Assembly: GCF_040839445.1 (NCBI RefSeq)
Contig: NZ_JBDPGJ010000002.1
Span: 620,001 to 684,000 of the forward strand
Source: Aquibium pacificus
GTDB lineage: Bacteria; Pseudomonadota; Alphaproteobacteria; Rhizobiales; Rhizobiaceae
Direction: 5' to 3'
DNA: 64,000 bases
Position 1 is the first letter of the stretch. The number at the start of each line of letters is the position of its first letter. Under the pieces are notes generated by a model. That model was not told the DNA's origin, did not search any database, and saw only the letters and a list, made by a program, of their open reading frames with translations. The position numbers and the translations under genes are program-made. This document shows, in pieces, positions 43,297 to 52,110 of this stretch.

Positions 43297-44490
43297 CTAT
43301 GCGCGAAGCGGTACCACTTTACTCACCTCCTTTGGCAACAGGTAGCGTTCCCAAGCTTCCATCAACTTGTGCCGCTTTTCCAGCGCATCACCGCGCCGGT
43401 ACGCCCGTTCAACCGCATTGCCGATTTGGTGGGCAAGAGCGGCTTCTGCTACCTCGCGCGGGAACTGCGTTTCCTCGCCAACCCAATCCCGAAAAGCGCT
43501 TCGGAAGCCATGCACCGTATATCGGTCGGCCTTCATCCTCCGCATGAGCATGGTCATTGCCATTACCGAAAGCGGTCCGTTTTCCTTATGGCCCGGGAAG
43601 ACATAGTCCGACACACGGGCCTCATAGAGCGGCTTCAGGATTTCTATGGCACGGGATGACAGTGGAACGCGGTGTTCGGTCTTTGCTTTCATACGAACAG
43701 CCGGAACCGTCCACACCCGCTTTTCAAAGTCGAGTTCATCCCACTTTGCACCTAGTACTTCGCCGGAACGCGCGGCAGTCAGGATCAAGAGTTCCAGAGC
43801 CCGTGCCGCCATCGCCTCCGATACTTGCAACCGCACAACGAAAGCCGGAACAGCGTCAAAGGGCATTGCAGCATGGTGCCCGCGCTGCAATTTCTGACGA
43901 GCGGGAAGAACGTTCTTCAGATTGCCGCGCCACAGGGCCGGATTCTCTCCCGATCGCCAGCCCTTCACCTTCGCAAAGTCCAGAACGCGCTCGATGCGGC
44001 CCCGCAGCCGGGAAGCCGTTTCCTGCTTTTCTTGCCAGATCGGATTGAGAATTCGCAGTACGTCTGCTGTTTCGATTTCGGATACCCGCTTGGCTTCAAT
44101 CGGCCTGCAATAGTCGGTGAGCGTCATGCGCCATTGCGCCTTGTGCTTTGCGTTGCGCCACTGGCCTTCGAATTTGTCTAGGAACTGATCGACACACTCG
44201 GCAAACGTCGGCTCTGCTTCCTTCCTGCGATCTTCGATCGGGTCGCGGCCATTTGCGATGGTTTGGCGATTGGTTTCAGCACGCTTGCGCGCCATGGCCA
44301 ATGATACGGCGGGATAAGAACCCAAGCCCATTTCCCGACGTGAGCCACCACTCGGGGTCCACATGAACACCCAGGATTTGGAGTTGTTGCGGGCGATGTT
44401 GAGATAAAGACCGCCGCCGTCGCTATGCCGGCCCGTGCCCTTCGCCGCTCTAACTGCCGCATCGGTCAGCTTGTGGATTGCCCGAGCCAT
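43297..44490 (-). CDS. tyrosine-type integrase (P4-like, DUF4102 N-terminus)
   Basis: A 397-residue site-specific recombinase. The N-terminal DUF4102 arm-binding domain has KLTDAAVRAAKGTGRHSDGGG and MGLGSYPAVSLAMARKRA. The catalytic core shows the first Arg in LTAARSGEVLGAKW near residue 255, His-x-x-Arg in YTVHGFRSAFRDWVGEE near 330 and the nucleophile Tyr in ERAYRRGDALEKRHKLME near 371. The ATG at 44490 follows GGGGAAGG. Such integrases mark genomic islands inserted at tRNA 3' ends. Confidence 0.93.
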   Translation of the reverse strand: MARAIHKLTDAAVRAAKGTGRHSDGGGLYLNIARNNSKSWVFMWTPSGGSRREMGLGSYPAVSLAMARKRAETNRQTIANGRDPIEDRRKEAEPTFAECVDQFLDKFEGQWRNAKHKAQWRMTLTDYCRPIEAKRVSEIETADVLRILNPIWQEKQETASRLRGRIERVLDFAKVKGWRSGENPALWRGNLKNVLPARQKLQRGHHAAMPFDAVPAFVVRLQVSEAMAARALELLILTAARSGEVLGAKWDELDFEKRVWTVPAVRMKAKTEHRVPLSSRAIEILKPLYEARVSDYVFPGHKENGPLSVMAMTMLMRRMKADRYTVHGFRSAFRDWVGEETQFPREVAEAALAHQIGNAVERAYRRGDALEKRHKLMEAWERYLLPKEVSKVVPLRA

Positions 44491-44971
44491 CACCTTCCCC
44501 ACTTTTCTCCCCACTTCAAAGTGGGGACAGCCACACACAGCGGCGGACACGTGAGGACGTGTATATAGAAAAATGCCATATATTACAATGATATCTGGAA
44601 CGGCCAGGCTCGTGGAAGGACACTAGTATAGCGGACCCCCTCTCCGCCAGTCTTCCGTGCTAAGATATTAACTAGCAAAGCAAATCTCGCTCCACCTCGC
44701 CCTTATCCCACTCCATACATTCTCGGCGAAGGATCTAATTCCACAGGTCGGGCAATTTGGCCTGCCGCGCGCTTGTAGCTTGTATCGAGGTTGTCGAGAT
44801 GGTCGCCCTTGGTTCCCAGCGCGATAATTCGGCTGCCTTTGTCGACATGCTGAAAGGCAAAGACAAATCGGGATAGATCTTTTCCCGCTTCCGACCCTGA
44901 AGACCTTTGTTGGGAACGTGCCGCGTTTCGGTGCCATCATTTCCACGCTTCCGCTTCAGGTTTCGCGTTCC
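44491..44971. other. gene-free, A/T-rich region with a possible tRNA-Ser-like att remnant and a coding remnant
   Basis: This 481-bp gap has the most A/T-rich stretch of the window (about 44560-44690). At about 44640-44652 it holds CCCCCTCTCCGCCA, identical to a common tRNA-Ser 3' end, as expected for an island attachment site. No tRNA body is attached. On the minus strand around 44700-44880 a protein-like frame (FVFAFQHVDKGSRIIALGTK) is visible without start, possibly a decayed gene. Confidence 0.4.
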
Positions 44972-46177
44972 TCACCAAGCTGGACCGGAGCGGTCCGATT
45001 TGGCTGAACGAGCGGCGAGCAGCGCGACCAATGCCAGTAGCGCCAGCAGGGCGCCGCCGACGACCCAGAAGGAACCGCCGACGCCGCTCACCTGCGCGAC
45101 CAGCCCCATCGCCACCGGGAGCACGAAGGCGGCGAGCCGGTTGATCGTTCCGCGCAGCCCGGCCGCAATGCCTTGCTCCTGTGGAACGATGCCGCGGGAT
45201 AGCATGGTCAGAAGAAGCGGCAGACTGACACCCAGTGCAAAACCGAAACAGGTCATCGACAGCCCGAGGAGCCAGACCGAGCCAAGGACCGGCACCACGG
45301 TCACAGATACAATGAGGATGGCCAGCGAGGCGACCAGGGCGTTCCTCTCGGACCGGCAGACGCGCACCCACCAGCCCGCGACCAGCGCCGCAGGAGAGCT
45401 CGCCAAATTGGCCAATGCCACGAGCGCCCCGATAAGCACCGGGCTATGCCCGTTCTGCTGGAGTAGAACCGGGTAAAATGACTCCACGATCCCGAACGCG
45501 GCGAGCCGCAGGAAGCTGCATGCCATGATGAATGCGGCGACGGGCTCCAGCAGCAGTGCACAACCACGTCGATAGACAGCGGGGCTCGGTATGAAATCGC
45601 CCAGGCGCAGCCCACGGCCCGCCGTGGCACTGCGCGGCACGAAGAGCAGGGCGGAGCAGGTGAGCAGAAGCCCCCACAGCCCCATAAGCCCATAGCCGCC
45701 CCAGATGCCGCCGGCCTGCCAGACGAAACCCAGCAACAAGGGAGCGAGGACCGTTCCGATGACGGTGATGAAAGAGAAGCGGCTGGTATAGCGCGTATCG
45801 CCGTTGCTCACACGCGCGATCGCGGTCTGGGCCGCCATCCAGACAATCGCCGAGGCCAGTCCAAGCAGGAGCTGGAGAGCCACCAGAATGGGGATGGAGC
45901 TCGTCAGTGGATAAAGCGGCGGCAGCAGGGCGCAAAGAACCGAGAAGATCAGGATGATCCGCCTGACACCGACCACATCCATCAACGCACCGATGTGGAT
46001 GGAGTAGGCCAGCGGCAGCAGGGATCTGGCTCCGGCCATGATCCCGAGCGTCGCGGCGGAGATCCCGATTGCTCCGCCAAGCAGCGGGGTCGCGAGGGCC
46101 GCCATTTGCAGGAGGCTCAGACTGAAAAAGCCGCACAGATATGTGGCCGTCATCGCTCGCCTTGATGGTGCCGGCAT
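44972..46177 (-). CDS. MFS transporter
   Basis: A 401-residue membrane protein with about 12 hydrophobic helices. The conserved loop after helix 2 reads GALMDVVGVRRII near residue 65, and the linked repeat after helix 8 reads GWWVRVCRSERN. The ATG at 46177 lies just after the deacetylase stop; ATG at 46153 is the alternative. It is last in the molybdenum-hydroxylase operon and probably imports or exports the compound handled there. Confidence 0.88.
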   Translation of the reverse strand: MPAPSRRAMTATYLCGFFSLSLLQMAALATPLLGGAIGISAATLGIMAGARSLLPLAYSIHIGALMDVVGVRRIILIFSVLCALLPPLYPLTSSIPILVALQLLLGLASAIVWMAAQTAIARVSNGDTRYTSRFSFITVIGTVLAPLLLGFVWQAGGIWGGYGLMGLWGLLLTCSALLFVPRSATAGRGLRLGDFIPSPAVYRRGCALLLEPVAAFIMACSFLRLAAFGIVESFYPVLLQQNGHSPVLIGALVALANLASSPAALVAGWWVRVCRSERNALVASLAILIVSVTVVPVLGSVWLLGLSMTCFGFALGVSLPLLLTMLSRGIVPQEQGIAAGLRGTINRLAAFVLPVAMGLVAQVSGVGGSFWVVGGALLALLALVALLAARSAKSDRSGPAW

Positions 46178-46187
46178 TGCTTCGGCT

Positions 46188-47078
46188 TCAGCCGCTCGGG
46201 CGCACGGTCGCGAAGTGACGGGCGATCTGTCCGGGGGTCGTGATCCATACGTCGTCACGCGACGCCGCGATGTGTTCGAGAGCCCGACGCAGTGCCCGAA
46301 GACGAAAAGGTTGGCCGATCACGAACGGATGGAGAACAATCGTGTAGACCAAAGGCCACTTGCGCGACTGGAGCAGCATCTCGTCGAATTGGTCGATCAT
46401 TGTGCGCTCGAAGCTGGACGCACCTTCCTGGCGGAAGACCATAGTGGGCGAGTCGTTGACCTCGATGGAATAGGGTACGGAGAGGATCGGACCGGCGCGG
46501 GTCCGCATCCAGAACGGCTGGTCGTCGGCCGGCCAGTCGAGGACGTAGTCGTAGCCGGCTTCCTTGAGGAGATCGAGCGTGACCGGCGTCTGCGTCAGAT
46601 ACGGACCGAGCCATCCGGCCGGCTGGATGCCGGTGCGCGCCTTCATCATCTCCGTGGCTTCGGCTATGAGTTGGCGCTCTTCGTCCTCCGGGAGAACGTC
46701 CTGCCTTTCGGCGTTGGTGCGCCCGTGTCCGACAAACTCGTCGCCGCGGGCGATGATACGTTCGGCGATCTGCGGGCAGGTCTCGAAGAGCAGCGCGTTG
46801 ACGTTGTGCGCGGCCGGCATTCCATATTCGTCGAGTAGGTCGAAAAGATACCACTGGCCGACGCGGTTGCCGTAGTCGCGCCAGGCGTAGTTTCGTGTGG
46901 TCTGAGGGGCGGTCACCGAGGCGCTGTCGCTCCCGAGGCCCGACAGAAAGCTGAACACCTCGATATTGTTGCAGATCGCCACGGCGAGCCGCTTTCCTCC
47001 CGGCCAGCTGAAATCGGGGCGCTCCGTTATGGGCTCATAGGCGTAGCGATCGTGGTGGCTTAACTGGATCAGCGGCAT
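46188..47078 (-). CDS. polysaccharide deacetylase family protein
   Basis: A 296-residue NodB-like enzyme of the PuuE/PgdA-like group, without signal peptide. WPGGKRLAVAICNNIEVFSF near residue 25 opens the barrel, and VGHGRTNAERQD near 115 and GWLGPYLTQTP near 155 are family motifs. Members of this cytoplasmic group hydrolyse cyclic amides such as allantoin or N-acyl compounds. AAGGAGG precedes the ATG. Its place in a molybdenum hydroxylase operon suggests hydrolysis of an oxidised ring, which is an inference. Confidence 0.85.
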   Translation of the reverse strand: MPLIQLSHHDRYAYEPITERPDFSWPGGKRLAVAICNNIEVFSFLSGLGSDSASVTAPQTTRNYAWRDYGNRVGQWYLFDLLDEYGMPAAHNVNALLFETCPQIAERIIARGDEFVGHGRTNAERQDVLPEDEERQLIAEATEMMKARTGIQPAGWLGPYLTQTPVTLDLLKEAGYDYVLDWPADDQPFWMRTRAGPILSVPYSIEVNDSPTMVFRQEGASSFERTMIDQFDEMLLQSRKWPLVYTIVLHPFVIGQPFRLRALRRALEHIAASRDDVWITTPGQIARHFATVRPSG

Positions 47079-47093
47079 CGTAGCCTCCTTCGA

Positions 47094-47582
47094 TCAGGTC
47101 TGGTTCGGCGAAACGCGCAGCTTTCCAGCGACCGACCGCACGGCCTTGATGATGTTTTGGTAGCCGGTGCAGCGGCACAGATTCGACGACAGGATCTCTA
47201 TCAGTTCCGCGTCAGCGATGTCGGGGTCCCTCTCGAAAGCGCCGACTACCAGCATCAGAAAACCCGGCGTGCAGAACCCGCATTGCAGCGCGTGGTGCTC
47301 CATGAAGGCTTCCTGCAGCACATGCAGTTTCTCACCCTCGGCCAGTCCTTCGACGGTGCGTACCGCCAGACCTTGCGCCTGATGGGCGAACATAAGGCAG
47401 GAGCGGACCGTTTCCCCGTCGACGATGACGGTACAGGCACCGCAGACGCCGTGCTCGCAGCCCACATGCGTGCCGGTCAGGCCGCAATCCTCGCGCAGCG
47501 TGTCAGCCAGCGTCTTGCGGTGCGCCACGGCGACGGAATGGCGACGGCCGTTGACCGTCAGTTGGAGCGGATGCTTGTCCAT
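47094..47582 (-). CDS. molybdenum hydroxylase small subunit, 2Fe-2S (CoxS-like)
   Basis: A 162-residue electron-transfer subunit. The plant-type [2Fe-2S] site is GCEHGVCGACTV near residue 41 with the fourth Cys in RSCLMFAHQ. The second cluster is CGFCTPGF near 100 and CRCTGYQNI near 137. The start at 47582 is preferred over 47639 because it matches family N-termini and follows GGAG. It carries electrons from the molybdopterin subunit to FAD. Confidence 0.95.
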   Translation of the reverse strand: MDKHPLQLTVNGRRHSVAVAHRKTLADTLREDCGLTGTHVGCEHGVCGACTVIVDGETVRSCLMFAHQAQGLAVRTVEGLAEGEKLHVLQEAFMEHHALQCGFCTPGFLMLVVGAFERDPDIADAELIEILSSNLCRCTGYQNIIKAVRSVAGKLRVSPNQT

Positions 47583-47592
47583 CGAAGTCTCC

Positions 47593-48471
47593 TCAGGCCA
47601 ACTGGCTTTGGTGGCGGGCAAGGGCCGCACCGAGGGCACGCCGGATCACCACGCCGGTCAGGTCGCGCCTGTACTGAGCCGATGTGGTTGCATCATCCAT
47701 GGGATCCACATTGCCTTGTGCCACGGCCGCCGCTTCGGCAAACATCTCGGTGCCCGGCGCCTGTCCCTCCAGCACCGCCTCGGCCGCCTTCATGCGGTGA
47801 GAGATCTCTTCGATTCCGCCAAGCCCGATCCGGACGTCGCGCATCCTGCCGGCATCGATCCGGTAGGAGACCAGGCTCATCCCGATCGCGAAATCGCCGG
47901 CGCGGCGACTGAACTCGTAGAAACCGAAGGTCGAACTGGGCGGCAGGAGAGGAAGACGCACCTCAAGCAGAATCTCGTCAGATTCGCGAGCTGTACTCAT
48001 GGCCCCGACAAGATAGTCGGCTGCGTCCAGCGTCCTTCGTCCGCCAGTACTTGCGAGGGCCAACTCCGCTCCCAGCGTAACCGCGACAAGGCACCATTCG
48101 GAGGCAGGGTCCGCATGGGCCAGGCTTCCGCAGAAGGTTCCCCGCTTGCGGATGGGATAGTGCGCGATACTGCGGGAGACGTCAGCCAGCAGTTCGCCCA
48201 GGCACCCCTCAATGACCGGCCGATGGAAGGCCGCGTGCCGCACCGTGGCGCCGATCACAAGACGACCGTCCTCCACCTCGAGGCGAGACAGGCCCTCCAC
48301 ACCGTTGATGTCCACCAGATGTGGCGGGTAGGCCACGCGGAGGGCCATCATCGGAACCAGGCTCTGTCCGCCCGCAAGCACCAGGCCGCCATCTTCGTGG
48401 TTTTCGGCCAGGGCTGCGAGCGCCTCGTCAAGTGTCTTGGGCCGATGCAGAACAAAGGGGGCCGGCTTCAT
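47593..48471 (-). CDS. molybdenum hydroxylase FAD-binding subunit (CoxM-like)
   Basis: A 292-residue FAD-binding subunit. LAGGQSLVPMMALR near residue 32 and KRGTFCGSLAHADPASEW near 110 contact FAD. The ATG overlaps the aldolase gene stop by 4 bp, and the 2Fe-2S subunit gene follows 10 bp on. Confidence 0.95.
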   Translation of the reverse strand: MKPAPFVLHRPKTLDEALAALAENHEDGGLVLAGGQSLVPMMALRVAYPPHLVDINGVEGLSRLEVEDGRLVIGATVRHAAFHRPVIEGCLGELLADVSRSIAHYPIRKRGTFCGSLAHADPASEWCLVAVTLGAELALASTGGRRTLDAADYLVGAMSTARESDEILLEVRLPLLPPSSTFGFYEFSRRAGDFAIGMSLVSYRIDAGRMRDVRIGLGGIEEISHRMKAAEAVLEGQAPGTEMFAEAAAVAQGNVDPMDDATTSAQYRRDLTGVVIRRALGAALARHQSQLA

Positions 48472-49205
48472 CGCACACGCTCGCTCTTGATGGTGTCGCC
48501 ATGGGTCGCAAGGGTCGCGGTCCAATGCTCCCAGCCTCGCTGTATCGCAGGCACTCCCGGTTCACCGCACAGCGCTATTTCAGCGGGAGACAGCGGCGAC
48601 GCCGCGCCGAAAGCGGCGGCTGCGCGGTAGGCGTCGGCATCGCGACACGCATAGACCGCCTTGAAGACCATGTCCTCGATGCTGCGACCGACAACCACCG
48701 TGCCATGGCCGCGCATCAGGACCAGCGACTGTGTATCCAACGCGCGGGCCAGCGAAGCTGCTTGTCGTGGATCGTCGATCAGCATGCGTGTCGGACCGAA
48801 CTCGTCGGTGCTGTCCCACAGCGTCACCTTGGATCCCAGGAACGCGCCGGTCTGCGAAACGGCGGACAGCTCCAGCTGTCCGACACAGAATGGCATGAGC
48901 GAAGGCGCGTGATGATGACATACCGCATGGACGTCGGGCCGCGCGCGATAGATCTCCGAATGGATGAAGCGCTCTGAGTAGATTGCCGTGTCTGTTTTCT
49001 CCAACGGGCTCGAATCCAGGTCGAAGGCCAGGACGTCCGAGGCACCCAGACGACTGGGTGGCAGAGCCCGTCCCAACCAGAAGACATCGGGGCGGTCAGG
49101 ATCTCGGACACTGGCATGGCCGAACGCGTCGAGCACACCCTCGTTGACGAGGATGCGGTGCGCGAGCACCAGCGTATCGACGAGGTCTCTGGTTTGCCGT
49201 GTCAT
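48468..49205 (-). CDS. class II aldolase/adducin family protein
   Basis: A 245-residue zinc-dependent aldolase-like protein. The zinc ligands are the His pair in VHAVCHHHAPS near residue 95 and the His in LMRGHGTVVVG near 165, with Glu in SERFIHSEIYRARP before them. Members are fuculose-phosphate aldolases, ribulose-phosphate epimerases or decarboxylases. It sits between the large and FAD subunit genes of the molybdenum hydroxylase and overlaps both neighbours by 4 bp, so it is part of the same pathway. Confidence 0.9.
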   Translation of the reverse strand: MTRQTRDLVDTLVLAHRILVNEGVLDAFGHASVRDPDRPDVFWLGRALPPSRLGASDVLAFDLDSSPLEKTDTAIYSERFIHSEIYRARPDVHAVCHHHAPSLMPFCVGQLELSAVSQTGAFLGSKVTLWDSTDEFGPTRMLIDDPRQAASLARALDTQSLVLMRGHGTVVVGRSIEDMVFKAVYACRDADAYRAAAAFGAASPLSPAEIALCGEPGVPAIQRGWEHWTATLATHGDTIKSERVR

Positions 49206-51316
49206 GCCGACACCTCCTTCGCAGTTCGGATGCGCTCAAGGAGCGCCTGGGGCGAGATCGGAACCGTGTCCACGTGGAGGCCAAGGTCGGACAGCGCGTC
49301 GTCGATGGCAGCCGCCACAGCGCCGGTGACTGAAATCACGCCGGACTCGCCCACGCCCTTGACACCCAGCGTATTGAGAGGGCTGGGCGTCTCGCTGTGA
49401 TGGATCGCGATCTCGGGCATCGCCTCGGCCGTGACCAGAAGATAATCCGCAAAGGTCGTGGTCAGCGGCTGCGCGGCCTCATCGAAGATCATTTCCTCGA
49501 ACAGCGCATTGCCGACGCCGTGGGCGATGCCGCCGACGATCTGTCCGTCGACAGTGACAGGATTGACCATGCGGCCGCAATCGTGGGCGAGCGTGAACTT
49601 GATGATGCGCACGTGTCCCGTCTCCTCGTCCACCTCGACCTCCGCGACTGCGCTTCCGTTGGAGTACGCCATATCGTCGATCGTGACCTGGCCAGTCGCC
49701 ACGAGCCCCGGCGTGTCGATGCCCGGGAGCGAATAACCTGGCAGACCGATTGCCGCGGCGGCGAGTTCGCCGAAACTGATGCTCTTGCCCTCGACACCCT
49801 TGATCGCTACACGTCCTGCGAGGACGTCCAAGTCATCCTCATGGGCCTCCATGAGGTGGGACGCCACTTTCAGCATTTTCTGTCGGACCTCGAGCGCAGC
49901 TTTCTGCGCGGATGCGCCGGCCACCACCGTCTGCCGGCTATTGAAGCCGCCGAAGCCCATCGACTGATCGGACTCACCCGTCCTGACGACGACGTTGTCC
50001 ATGTCGCCACCGAGATGTTCGCCGACGATCTGCGCGATCATCGTCGCGGTCCCCTGACCCATCGCGGCCGCTCCCGTGGACACCACCACGTGACCGGTGC
50101 GCGTGATCTTGACGCTCACGCCTTCGTATGGGCCGCGGCCGGTTCCCTCGACATAATTCGCCATGCCCATGCCGATGCGGCGCCCCTGCGCGCGCGCCGC
50201 GCATTGACGCTCGCGAAATGCGTGCCAGCCGCTGGTCCTGAGCGCGGACTCCTGGCAGGCGGGGTAGTCGCCGCTGTCCAGCACAATATCGGTCCCGCCG
50301 CGCAACTTCAGCGGCTTGCGGCACGGCATCTGATCCGCGCGGACGAGGTTGCGGCGGCGTATCTCGTCCGGATCCAGGCCCGTCGCGAGTGCGGCCCGGT
50401 CCATAAGCCGTTCCATGACGAAGGCGGCCTGCGGCTGGCCTGCCCCGCGCACGGGCGTGACGGGGACCTTGTTCGTCAGAGCCACCGCTATGTCCAGTTT
50501 GTAGGCCGGGACGTTGTAGGGCAGGGGCAGCGTAACCCCGGAGCCGTAGGGCACGTTGAGACCACGCGCGGTATATGCGCCATGGTCGTGGATGAGATCA
50601 CCGCGAATCCCGAGAATGAGGCCCTCGGCGTCCAGAGCCATCTCCATATCCCAGAACTGATCGCGTTCCTGGGTCGTGCTCACGAAGTGTTCGCGCCGAT
50701 CCTCGACCCATTTCACCGGTTGGCCGATCAGTATCGCGGCCAAGGCCACGACGATCTCTTCCGGGTATGTCACCAATTTGGGTCCGAACCCGCCGCCGAC
50801 GTCTGGAACGGTTACGCGCACGCGATCCTCGTCGCGGCCGAGCAGATCGCAGAGGCTTTTCTTGAGCGCCGGTGGAGTCTGCGTCGAGCTCCAGACTTCC
50901 AGGAGGTCGTGCATCCGATCGTGCTTGGCGAGGACTCCACGACCTTCCATCGAATGGGAGCCGCCGCGATGGATCCGATAGGACCCCGCGACAATCTGAC
51001 TGGCCTTGCGAAAAGCAGCGTCGACCTCACCATAGGCGAAGCCGAAGCGCGCGAGGCAATTGTGGTCGAGGTGGCTGTGGACGGCGTGGGCAGCCTCGGC
51101 CAGTGCCTGACGGCAATCCGACACGACTGGCAGCTGTTCGAAGTCGATGTCGATTGTCTCCGCAGCATCTTCAGCCTGTGAGCGGCTCTCGGCGATCACG
51201 ACCGCAATCGGACGTCGACGATGCGACGGCGCGTCGCGCCGCTCGTGCCCGGCGGGGACGTCTGGCACCCGTGACGCGCTGTTTTGTCCGCACAGTATTA
51301 GGAACCGGACCGGCAC
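49202..51316 (-). CDS. molybdenum hydroxylase large subunit (CoxL/xanthine dehydrogenase-like), N-terminus damaged
   Basis: The visible frame has 704 residues; full-length relatives have about 770-800. Family motifs are PIAVVIAESRSQAEDAAE near residue 36, VPDVGGGFGPK near 170, AAMGQGTATMIAQI near 415 and the active-site Glu in KGVGESGVIS near 663. The first ~35 residues are unlike the family, and the matching N-terminal sequence upstream (51317-51560) is spread over several frames with stops. The gene therefore looks frameshifted in its first 240 bp. The subunit would hold the molybdopterin and hydroxylate a heterocycle or aldehyde if intact. Confidence 0.8.
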   Translation of the reverse strand: MPVRFLILCGQNSASRVPDVPAGHERRDAPSHRRRPIAVVIAESRSQAEDAAETIDIDFEQLPVVSDCRQALAEAAHAVHSHLDHNCLARFGFAYGEVDAAFRKASQIVAGSYRIHRGGSHSMEGRGVLAKHDRMHDLLEVWSSTQTPPALKKSLCDLLGRDEDRVRVTVPDVGGGFGPKLVTYPEEIVVALAAILIGQPVKWVEDRREHFVSTTQERDQFWDMEMALDAEGLILGIRGDLIHDHGAYTARGLNVPYGSGVTLPLPYNVPAYKLDIAVALTNKVPVTPVRGAGQPQAAFVMERLMDRAALATGLDPDEIRRRNLVRADQMPCRKPLKLRGGTDIVLDSGDYPACQESALRTSGWHAFRERQCAARAQGRRIGMGMANYVEGTGRGPYEGVSVKITRTGHVVVSTGAAAMGQGTATMIAQIVGEHLGGDMDNVVVRTGESDQSMGFGGFNSRQTVVAGASAQKAALEVRQKMLKVASHLMEAHEDDLDVLAGRVAIKGVEGKSISFGELAAAAIGLPGYSLPGIDTPGLVATGQVTIDDMAYSNGSAVAEVEVDEETGHVRIIKFTLAHDCGRMVNPVTVDGQIVGGIAHGVGNALFEEMIFDEAAQPLTTTFADYLLVTAEAMPEIAIHHSETPSPLNTLGVKGVGESGVISVTGAVAAAIDDALSDLGLHVDTVPISPQALLERIRTAKEVSA

Positions 51317-51656
51317 AGTGCACCTGGGCCCGCTGGATATCAGCTATGCACCCCTCCTGGCCTAGGCACATGCGGCACCGTCTCGATGCGACCGGCCCGG
51401 TCCGATCAGCGCGTTTGCGGATTCCTGAACGTATGGCGACTGCGCTCCAGTTCCCGCGGCGTGGGAGCTGCCGTCTTCGACCGAGGCGCACTCGTCAAGT
51501 GTGGAATCGCGAGAACGGTTCGCGCTGGACGCCCTCCTCATAACTGCTATCGACATCGACACCTTTCGATGCGCTCATGCCGCCGGTATCGTGAGCGTTC
51601 ACATGATGGCCGGCACCTGCCGGCCTCCCGACCCATACCCGCCCTGAAGGCCCGTG
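51317..51656 (-). pseudogene. degraded 5' part of the molybdenum hydroxylase large-subunit gene, plus divergent promoter region
   Basis: Minus-strand frames here show family-like pieces (ELWSAVAIRS-type and RSPYVQESANALIG-type stretches) that change frame several times and contain stops. No single frame covers the expected ~80 N-terminal residues. The right part (about 51560-51656) is the intergenic space before the DUF35 gene and likely holds its promoter. Confidence 0.5.
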
Positions 51657-52076
51657 ATGGCTTACCTGCCCGACGATACGCCGCTGCCTGAACCGACGCC
51701 CGACGACTATCCCTATTGGGAATCGCACGCCGCGCGCGAACTGCGGATCCAGCAATGCGCCGATTGCGGAACGTTTCGGCATCCTCCCGTTCCGCTTTGC
51801 TCGCGCTGCGCAAGCAGCAATGTGACGTGGACCCAAGTCTCAGGGCGGGGCGAGGTTTTTTCCTACGTCGTCGTCCACTACGCGACCCATCCCGCGCTGA
51901 AGCAGGCCGTGCCCTACAACGTCGCCGTGGTGATGCTGGAGGACGCAAGTGACGTCCGCCTGGTCTCGAACGTCGTGGACGCCGCGCCGGAGGAGATGCG
52001 GATTGGCCTCAAGGTGGAGCTCTTCTGGGACGCCGTCCCGGGGGATACCTTTCTGCCGCGCTTTCGCAAGGCCTGA
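51657..52076 (+). CDS. DUF35 zinc-ribbon/OB-fold protein
   Basis: A 139-residue protein. The rubredoxin-like zinc ribbon is CADCGTFRHPPVPLCSRC near residue 35, and the OB-fold DUF35 domain follows with GRGEVFSYVVVHYATHP and PYNVAVVMLEDAS. GAAGG lies 6 bp before the ATG. DUF35 proteins form complexes with thiolase-like proteins; in steroid degradation the pair is a retro-aldolase. The thiolase-like gene is the next one. Confidence 0.92.
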   Translation: MAYLPDDTPLPEPTPDDYPYWESHAARELRIQQCADCGTFRHPPVPLCSRCASSNVTWTQVSGRGEVFSYVVVHYATHPALKQAVPYNVAVVMLEDASDVRLVSNVVDAAPEEMRIGLKVELFWDAVPGDTFLPRFRKA

Positions 52077-52110
52077 CCCGCCCGTCGCAAACAGGAAGAG
52101 AGGACATTGG

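Noticed and set aside
44632..44660. Complete tRNA-Ser gene
   Set aside because: Only the last ~14 bases of a tRNA-Ser 3' end are recognisable; no anticodon or D arm precedes them.
49397..51181. 594-residue plus-strand frame
   Set aside because: Antisense to the molybdenum hydroxylase large subunit, whose own frame has all family motifs.
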